From positions 1 through 8,014 of the forward strand of contig JAGLUC010000422.1 in assembly GCA_023134955.1 (NCBI GenBank): a stretch of DNA of 8,014 bases. The letters are read 5' to 3'. Shown here one piece after another: positions 4,315 to 8,014 of the stretch. Each line of letters begins with the position of its first letter. Positions within the stretch are counted from its first letter, which is position 1. Below the pieces are notes generated by a model, which was not told the origin of the DNA, ran no database searches, and saw only the letters and a program-made list of their open reading frames with translations. This DNA is from Methylococcales bacterium (GTDB lineage: Bacteria; Pseudomonadota; Gammaproteobacteria; Methylococcales; Methylomonadaceae). Position numbers and translations under genes: made by a program.

Positions 4315-4488
4315 TTAAGAAATATTTAGGGCCGTGGTAATATTGTTGCGTATTGATCTTTCTAGCTTAAAGAGCGCCTCGTCCATTTTTTCAATGCTCA
4401 TTCCGCTGCTGTTAGCAATTCTTAACTCTGTAACTGGGTCAAATATTGCGTTATATATTTTTTTCTTTTTTTTCTTGCTAACATGCAT
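4315..4488 (-). CDS. 57-aa small phage protein with a poly-lysine tract
   Basis: I chose the ATG at 4488 (GAGGT four bases upstream) over an in-frame ATG at 4545, which has no ribosome site. The protein begins MHVSKKKKKK, followed by amphipathic helices (IEKMDEALFKLERSIRNNIT). The lysine codons contain A AAA AAG in the reading frame, a classic bacterial -1 slippage heptamer; the -1 frame would stop a few codons later. Function unknown. The basic head and helical body would suit binding to nucleic acid or to an acidic partner. Confidence 0.6.
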   Translation of the reverse strand: MHVSKKKKKKIYNAIFDPVTELRIANSSGMSIEKMDEALFKLERSIRNNITTALNIS

Positions 4489-4545
4489 AATTACCTCATT
4501 CGTAATGAAAGCCTGAAGCGTGGAAAGGGATGAGGGTCGCGGCAA

Positions 4546-4764
4546 CTAACATGGTAACTTGTCCCACTTTGCGCCATAGCCGATAACATTCTCGATTTCA
4601 TTCGCGTTATCTCGTGCTGAAACCTCGCCCCAATATCGCGCTTTGGTTTTGCCTTTGCCGTTCATACCAACATCAATACAAGTGACGAAGGCGTATATTT
4701 TATTCATTGATGCGCGGTAATCTACGCGGCTAAATTGTAGGTTGTTGACCATTGGAACTTGCAT
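4546..4764 (-). CDS. 72-aa small phage protein, unknown
   Basis: AGGA lies eight bases before the ATG at 4764. Met5 (MVNNLQFSRVDYRAS) is an alternative start. A beta-rich middle (IYAFVTCIDVGMNGKGKTKARYW is about residues 23-45) and the polar end EIENVIGYGAKWDKLPC suggest a small compact domain. The two Cys (residues 29 and 72) do not form an evident metal site. I do not recognise a family. It sits 23 nt downstream of the clamp-like gene and is probably co-transcribed. Confidence 0.65.
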   Translation of the reverse strand: MQVPMVNNLQFSRVDYRASMNKIYAFVTCIDVGMNGKGKTKARYWGEVSARDNANEIENVIGYGAKWDKLPC

Positions 4765-4787
4765 TTTTATATCCTGTTTAATTAAAA

Positions 4788-5399
4788 TTAAGCGTACCCA
4801 GGCATAACAATAGCCGTGTATTCGCTGTGTATTTTGCTACCGCTTAGCTCGATAGAGTAGAAGATCGGGTTGTTTTCTGGCTTATGCGTTGTGATATTCG
4901 CGAAGATGCTAAATGATGCTTTTTGCAGTTTTCTTAAAAAATGCGGGTTTAAGCATATGTTGGCTGCTGCAATCTTATTTTCGTCTGTTGCAATAAAATG
5001 TTCGTGACCTGGGTATTTTTTATTTGTTATTGAAAACGGAATGGAAAAATGACCTTTTTTGCATAGACCTGTGATTGATTTTTCTTTGATGTTGATTGTT
5101 GCGAATGAAACTTCGTTGGGTAGTTTTTTGGCAGGAAAAATCAATATCTTTTCCTTGCTTTTCCAATTTGAGAAATTCAGCGCTTCACCACGAACAAAAA
5201 AGAAGCCATTACAGCCTGTGATTGTTTTTTTGGCGGGGTCAATTGATAGCCCGCGCAAATAATCCCTAACCTCATCATTATCTGCTGTTGCAGCAAGGCA
5301 GGTGTTAAATAAAATGGGGTCGGTAATATTAATTGTTGGGGTTGGTGCGATCATTCCTGCGCCAATTTGTTCTAATTTTGTGCTTTTTAAAATGCTCAT
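4788..5399 (-). CDS. Phage protein resembling a truncated DNA polymerase III beta sliding clamp
   Basis: Short motifs line up in order with DnaN. DEVRDYLRGLSID (42-54) matches the second-domain 'DVRYYLNGMLFE'. KTITGCNGFFF matches 'RTVATDGHRLA'. KILIFPAKKL matches 'SVIVPRKGV'. ITGLCKKGHFSIPFSITNKK followed by YPGHEHFI matches the 'IRAHVGDFIFTSKLVDGRFPDYRRVLP' segment. ICLNPHFLRKLQKA matches 'IGFNVSYVLDVLNAL'. The C-terminal YTAIVMPGYA matches the clamp ending 'YVVMPMRL'. At 203 residues it lacks domain 1 and has a shortened domain 3, so it could not form the usual three-domain dimeric ring unaided. It could be a single-stranded-DNA or polymerase accessory factor, or a clamp mimic. AAGG precedes the start. 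This is by-eye homology, not a search. Confidence 0.6.
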   Translation of the reverse strand: MSILKSTKLEQIGAGMIAPTPTINITDPILFNTCLAATADNDEVRDYLRGLSIDPAKKTITGCNGFFFVRGEALNFSNWKSKEKILIFPAKKLPNEVSFATINIKEKSITGLCKKGHFSIPFSITNKKYPGHEHFIATDENKIAAANICLNPHFLRKLQKASFSIFANITTHKPENNPIFYSIELSGSKIHSEYTAIVMPGYA

Positions 5400-5518
5400 T
5401 TTGGGATACCTTGTAAATTAATTAGGGCCGCGTATCGTGCGGCAAAACGGTTATTCACTGAATAAAGGCTTGGAATCTTGGAAATCAATTCAGCATAACT
5501 GCGGTTGTTACTCGCCAC
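5396..5518 (-). CDS. Small ORF without an ATG, coupled to the clamp-like gene
   Basis: A 41-codon ORF if begun at GTG (5518), ending LINLQGIPK with its TGA overlapping the ATG of the clamp-like gene (ATGA), a sign of coupling. The open frame continues upstream to about 5600, overlapping the end of the 79-aa gene in the -1 frame, and contains no ATG. Other possible starts are an ATT near 5539 with AAGG ten bases before it, or a frameshift from the 79-aa gene. The residues (NNRSYAELISKIP, NNRFAARYAALI) look like a real helical protein with protein-like codon use. Unknown function. Confidence 0.5.
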   Translation of the reverse strand: MASNNRSYAELISKIPSLYSVNNRFAARYAALINLQGIPK

Positions 5519-5538
5519 CGACCGCTGGGCGTTGGTAA

Positions 5539-5778
5539 TTAACTGAATACCTTGTTGAAGGCTTTTTGGTCTAGCTGGTTTTCTATTTGTTCTGGTTTTT
5601 GTGGTTTTTTAATTTCTTTATTGATTAAAGCGACTAATCGTTCTGATTTTTCGGTTAGCTCGACTATTCTCTTATCCAGCATATCGTTTGCTGGCGTGTC
5701 ATGAATAAGATCATTTAGGTCATCAATATGCAGGCTAATGATGTGCTGAGCTCGTTTTAGCTGGCTTGATTTGCTCAT
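5539..5778 (-). CDS. 79-aa coiled-coil phage protein
   Basis: Residues 5-57 form an almost continuous charged helix (LKRAQHIISLHIDDLNDLI, then LDKRIVELTEKSERLVALIN) with a heptad pattern, followed by a Lys/Gln/Pro linker and a short end. Function unknown; it is probably an oligomeric accessory protein. Its ATG overlaps the stop of the preceding gene as ATGA. The following ORF is open in the -1 frame through the last third of this gene, so this could be the 5' part of a frameshifted longer gene. Confidence 0.7.
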   Translation of the reverse strand: MSKSSQLKRAQHIISLHIDDLNDLIHDTPANDMLDKRIVELTEKSERLVALINKEIKKPQKPEQIENQLDQKAFNKVFS

Positions 5779-5972
5779 ACTGCAAGTGTTTGATTTCTTA
5801 TTAATTTAACCGCCGCTTCAATAGCACTGGCTGCGCTGGTTCCGTTGTTTAGCATTTTCTTTGCATAAACCCCAGCTGCTTTAATAGCTGGGCGGCTTGC
5901 GCCATTTAATCGTGCTTGTCGTCTTGCGATTAATTGGGTTGCAGCTTTTCTGTTCAGGTCGGATAGTTTCAT
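5775..5972 (-). CDS. 65-aa basic phage protein, first gene of the leftward operon
   Basis: I chose the ATG at 5972 (MKLSDLNRKAA) because AAGG lies eight bases upstream; the longer in-frame form from 6068 would run across the promoter region. The protein is basic and helical (ATQLIARRQARLNGASRP, then AIKAAGVYAKKMLNNG), rich in Ala/Arg/Lys and without a recognisable domain. As the first leftward gene opposite a Cro-like gene it occupies the place of an early regulator, but I see no HTH in it. Confidence 0.68.
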   Translation of the reverse strand: MKLSDLNRKAATQLIARRQARLNGASRPAIKAAGVYAKKMLNNGTSAASAIEAAVKLIRNQTLAV

Positions 5973-6003
5973 TTTTGTTGCCTTTTTTGTTTTTGATGGG
6001 GTT

Positions 6004-6032
6004 ATGTTACGCCAGCGAACAAGAAAAAGCAA
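6004..6032 (-). promoter_or_regulatory. Candidate leftward early promoter
   Basis: On the - strand TTGCTT (6032-6027), a 17-nt spacer and TAACAT (6009-6004) would start transcription near 5997, about 25 nt before the 65-aa gene. Confidence 0.4.
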
Positions 6033-6052
6033 TTTATTTAAAATATAGTTTT

Positions 6053-6081
6053 TTATTGTCATTGTCACGGATTCGTACTAT
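6053..6081 (+). promoter_or_regulatory. Candidate rightward early promoter giving a very short leader
   Basis: TTATTG (6053-6058), 17 nt, TACTAT (6076-6081). The expected start near 6088 is only a few bases before the ATG at 6092. A tandem TTGTCATTGTCA overlaps the -35 side and may be a repressor half-site. Confidence 0.4.
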
Positions 6082-6091
6082 CATTGTTAAT

Positions 6092-6283
6092 ATGAATATA
6101 CAATTTGTGTTAACAGAGTTAAATAAAAATATGTCGGATAGTAAGGTTGGTGAAATAATCGGAGTTACTCGTGCGTCAGTATCAAGATTGAGACGCGGGG
6201 ACCATAAAGAGCCGCAAAAATATAGCAGTTATGAAGCGTTAAAAAATTTAGCGATTAAACATGGGATTGATGTTGAGAATTAA
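6092..6283 (+). CDS. 63-aa Cro/CI-type helix-turn-helix regulator
   Basis: MSDSKVGEIIGVTRASVSRLRRGDHKEP (from residue 14) is a typical phage HTH: helix 2 around SKVGEIIGV, turn, helix 3 around TRASVSRLRRG. Dimeric proteins of this type bind operators between divergent early promoters, and its position fits exactly. There is no Shine-Dalgarno before the ATG at 6092, and the best upstream promoter would start transcription a few bases ahead of it, so translation may be near-leaderless. The ATG at 6131 (residue 14) is a possible but poorer start, because it would remove helix 1. No partner CI-type repressor is in the window. Confidence 0.8.
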   Translation: MNIQFVLTELNKNMSDSKVGEIIGVTRASVSRLRRGDHKEPQKYSSYEALKNLAIKHGIDVEN

Positions 6284-6297
6284 TATGAGGGGGCGAG

Positions 6298-6729
6298 TTG
6301 AGTTTAAATAAGGTAACATTAATCGGAAATTTAGGGGCTGATCCTGAAGTGCGCTATATGCCGACGGGCGGTGCAGTGGCGAATATTAGTTTGGCTACAA
6401 CACGAAAATGGAAGGATAAGGATACTAAGGAAAAGCGTGATCAAACAGAATGGCATCGTGTAGTGTTTTTTAATCGCGTGGCTGAGGTTGTGGGTGAGTA
6501 TTTGCACAAAGGCTCGCAGGTCTATGTTGAGGGTCGTTTACAGACAAGAAAGTGGAAGGATAAGGACGGTGTTGATCGTTATTCAACTGAGATTATCGCC
6601 ACTGAAATGCAGATGTTAGGTAGTAAGGTTGCTGGCGGTTCCGCTGTTGGTGGGGCTACGCAGGGTAATCAACCACCACCGCAACAGCAATCACCCGCGA
6701 ATGACACTTACGATGATGTGCCGTTCTGA
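6298..6729 (+). CDS. ssb: Single-stranded DNA-binding protein
   Basis: Phage-encoded SSB of 143 residues, coating single-stranded DNA at the replication fork. The OB fold spans about residues 1-108, opening with LNKVTLIGNLGADPEVRYMP and continuing with the conserved TEWHRVVFF and YVEGRLQTRKW. A Gly/Gln/Pro linker leads to the acidic tip DDVPF, the partner-binding tail (DDIPF in Escherichia coli). The start codon is TTG, supported by AGGGGG four bases upstream. It lies 14 nt after the Cro-like gene and heads the replication genes, overlapping the next gene by one base. Confidence 0.95.
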   Translation: MSLNKVTLIGNLGADPEVRYMPTGGAVANISLATTRKWKDKDTKEKRDQTEWHRVVFFNRVAEVVGEYLHKGSQVYVEGRLQTRKWKDKDGVDRYSTEIIATEMQMLGSKVAGGSAVGGATQGNQPPPQQQSPANDTYDDVPF

Positions 6730-6947
6730 TGGCTTTTGTTAGGTGTGGTGATTGTGCGCATTTTCTGCCTGATGAGGTGGGTGATGGCACAGGTATTGGT
6801 AATTGTTTTCGATTTGAGGAGTATAAGCTTAAAAATCCTAGTGAGGCGGCGTTGGTAAAAGCGCGAGCATCTATGGGGAAGGGTTTGTTATATCCCAGTG
6901 TTGAGCGTGATTGCAGTAAGTTTGGGGGTAAGAATGAGAAGTCGTGA
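6729..6947 (+). CDS. 72-aa Cys-rich, probably zinc-binding phage protein
   Basis: Cys6 and Cys9 (CGDC), Cys26 (GNC) and Cys62 (RDC) make a four-ligand set typical of small phage proteins found near replication genes, which follow a pattern like 'CxxCxHF...GxGxC...YP..ErxCxKF'; the KF after Cys62 fits too. The function of that group is not known to me. Its ATG overlaps the SSB stop as TGATG, so translation is coupled. Confidence 0.72.
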   Translation: MAFVRCGDCAHFLPDEVGDGTGIGNCFRFEEYKLKNPSEAALVKARASMGKGLLYPSVERDCSKFGGKNEKS

Positions 6948-7110
6948 AGGTAATCAGTGCAGCAATTCTAATTGTCCTGATTCGTTAAGGGTTAGGTGCG
7001 GGCGTTATTTGAATAAGAAGCTGGTGAGGTCTACTAGCTATGTGCCTATCAGAAAGGGTAACGGGTCGTTTTATTGTGATGCGTTTGATAAAAGGGAGGG
7101 TTTGAAGTGA
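6934..7110 (+). CDS. 58-aa Cys-rich small phage protein
   Basis: I chose the ATG at 6934 because GGGGGTAA lies just before it; the in-frame ATG at 6898 lacks a site. Cys9, Cys14, Cys22 and Cys48 could form a zinc knuckle (CSNSNC, RVRC, FYC). The protein is basic. It overlaps the previous gene by 14 nt and its stop overlaps the GTG start of the next, so the run SSB to initiator is a single coupled operon. Function unknown. Confidence 0.65.
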   Translation: MRSREGNQCSNSNCPDSLRVRCGRYLNKKLVRSTSYVPIRKGNGSFYCDAFDKREGLK

Positions 7111-7874
7111 GTGAAGAAAGGGATTTTAAGGGCGTGTGGATACCTAAGGATCTTTGGCTGTCAAAAGAGCTTAAGCCTATGGAGAAGTTCTTTTTGCTTG
7201 AAATAGACAGTCTTGATGGGGTGGGTGGTTGTTTTGCTAGTAACGCCCATTTTTCTAAATTATTTGATGTTTCAAAAGGTCGATGCACACAAATTATTAA
7301 GAAATTAGAGGCAGATGGATGGCTAGAAGTTGATGTTATTCGCAATGGGAAAATCATCGTAAAGAGGGTTGTAAGGGTAGTTAATAAATTAAATAACCCT
7401 AGTGAGAATATTAAACAACCTAGTGAGAAAATTAAACAACCCTATTTAGAAAATGATGAAGGGAATAATACCAATACTAATAATACCAAAGAGAGAGAAA
7501 AGAAAGAGTCAAAACCCTCTCTGGTAATTCCTGATTTTATTAATTGTGATTCGTGGAGTGAGTTTGAGCAGCACAGAAAAGAGATCAAAAAACCACTAAC
7601 GGATTTGGCTAGGAAAAAATCATTTAATATTTTAAGAAATCTTTCATTCGATCAGCAGCAAGCCGTGATTGATTATTCAATTACGGGGCGGTATTCAGGT
7701 TTATTTACAGATCGGGCTTTAAATACCCAAGGGAAAGGAAATGGATCACATCAGCAATTTGGCAACAAAGAGTCAGCATCAGAAAAAAATAAGCGAATTT
7801 CAAGAGAAACCACCGCTCAGTTCAGAGAAACAATTGCCGCTGAAGTGGCAGCAGGCGTTGTTCCAGCGGTTTAA
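7107..7874 (+). CDS. Lambda O-like phage replication initiator
   Basis: Residues 8-90 form a winged-helix domain (GVWIPKDLWLSKELKPMEK, then FASNAHFSKLFDVSKGRCTQ as HTH, then GWLEVDV as wing), typical of phage replication initiators. Residues 97-137 are a polar linker holding two 7-residue repeats (PSENIKQ, PSEKIKQ). Residues 142-202 match the usual C-terminal domain of these proteins (IPDFI, W150, KKPLT, YSGLF). GTG start with GGGAGGG upstream. The linker codons contain iteron-like DNA repeats, so the gene likely carries the phage origin, as lambda O does. It precedes a P-like loader, completing an SSB-O-P replication module. Confidence 0.82.
   Translation: MSEERDFKGVWIPKDLWLSKELKPMEKFFLLEIDSLDGVGGCFASNAHFSKLFDVSKGRCTQIIKKLEADGWLEVDVIRNGKIIVKRVVRVVNKLNNPSENIKQPSEKIKQPYLENDEGNNTNTNNTKEREKKESKPSLVIPDFINCDSWSEFEQHRKEIKKPLTDLARKKSFNILRNLSFDQQQAVIDYSITGRYSGLFTDRALNTQGKGNGSHQQFGNKESASEKNKRISRETTAQFRETIAAEVAAGVVPAV
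7388..7459 (+). repeat. Iteron-like repeats, candidate phage replication origin
   Basis: Two tandem 21-bp units (7398-7418 and 7419-7439) differ at one base; ATTAAAYAACC occurs three times (7388, 7410, 7431) at 21-22 bp spacing, and a degenerate further unit follows at 7441-7459. A purine- and AT-rich tract (7455-7505) lies beside them, as expected for an unwinding element. They lie in the linker region of the O-like gene. Confidence 0.6.
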
Positions 7875-8014
7875 AAGTTCTTATCGAGCTAAGTTCATGT
7901 CTAAGTTTGATACGGTTGATGAGTATAACGAAACAATGCAGGAGTGGGGTATCGCGTTGTTTGGTTTAACTGCTGCGCAATTGAAGCGCGGGATTGATGA
8001 GAGTATTGCAACGC
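7741..8014 (+). CDS. Lambda P-like helicase-loader protein, 3' end outside the window
   Basis: 91 codons are visible and the frame is open at the window end. ATG at 7741 follows GGGAAAGGAA directly. Residues 30-90 (KQLPLKWQQALFQRFKSSY, AKFMSKFD, MQEWGIALFGLT, LKRGIDES) resemble phage replication protein P, which recruits the host DnaB helicase to the O-bound origin. The usual next segment (WPPS/T motif) is cut off. The first 45 codons overlap the end of the O-like gene in another frame by 134 nt, much more than the usual few-base overlap. An internal ATG at 7897 would avoid the overlap but would lose the LFQRFKS segment. Confidence 0.75.
   Translation, partial: MDHISNLATKSQHQKKISEFQEKPPLSSEKQLPLKWQQALFQRFKSSYRAKFMSKFDTVDEYNETMQEWGIALFGLTAAQLKRGIDESIAT

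Noticed and set aside
5775..6068. Longer 97-codon form of the first leftward gene
   Set aside because: The extra 32 codons cross the divergent promoter region and the ATG at 6068 lacks a ribosome site, whereas 5972 has one.
7049..7357. - strand ORF of 102 codons under the O-like gene
   Set aside because: Ser/Pro-rich shadow of a well-supported initiator gene.

Overview
The window joins two kinds of DNA. The organism is probably an AT-rich gammaproteobacterium: coding is low-GC, Shine-Dalgarno sites are clear, and the phage genes follow lambda-like logic. I cannot name the genus.

Left part (1-3380): an array of integron-like gene cassettes with no integrase in view, which fits a CALIN (cluster of attC sites lacking an integron integrase). 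Five exact copies of a 75-bp sequence alternate with unrelated cassettes of about 390-960 bp. Each copy holds a short hairpin and a compact attC-like site (type A). Just before each copy lies a longer, sequence-variable attC-like site (type C, 97-133 bp). All five C sites, and the A site, carry one unpaired base in the left arm, 7-8 nt after the (T)AAC box; this is where real attC sites carry an extrahelical base. By that criterion the attC top strand is the + strand, yet nearly all cassette genes are on the - strand, opposite to a normal integron. Most of these genes stop inside or a few bases from the A site and start just beyond the C site. The cassettes hold small unknown proteins (84, 59, 98, 88, 54, 81, 82 and 18 aa, plus an ambiguous antisense pair). 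One cassette has a strong sigma70 promoter with a palindrome in its spacer.

Boundary (3355-3462): half of a further attC lies against the end of a 29-codon ORF that resembles the start of a phage DUF4224 protein and looks frameshifted.

Right part (3462-8014): a prophage or phage early region. A leftward operon runs from about 6000 down to 3482: a 65-aa protein, a 79-aa coiled-coil protein, a 40-codon ORF without an ATG, a beta-sliding-clamp-like protein, two small proteins, an M15-type peptidoglycan peptidase and a winged-helix protein. Many of these genes overlap or abut. A divergent rightward operon starts near 6090: a Cro-like HTH protein, SSB, two Cys-rich small proteins, a lambda O-like initiator with iteron-like repeats inside the gene, and a lambda P-like helicase loader that overlaps the O-like gene by 134 nt and runs off the window.

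The cassette genes lie in the same direction as the phage leftward operon and directly downstream of it. My reading (inference) is that the accessory end of a phage early operon has been cut into attC-bounded units, each pair separated by an identical ORF-less 72-bp mini-cassette.
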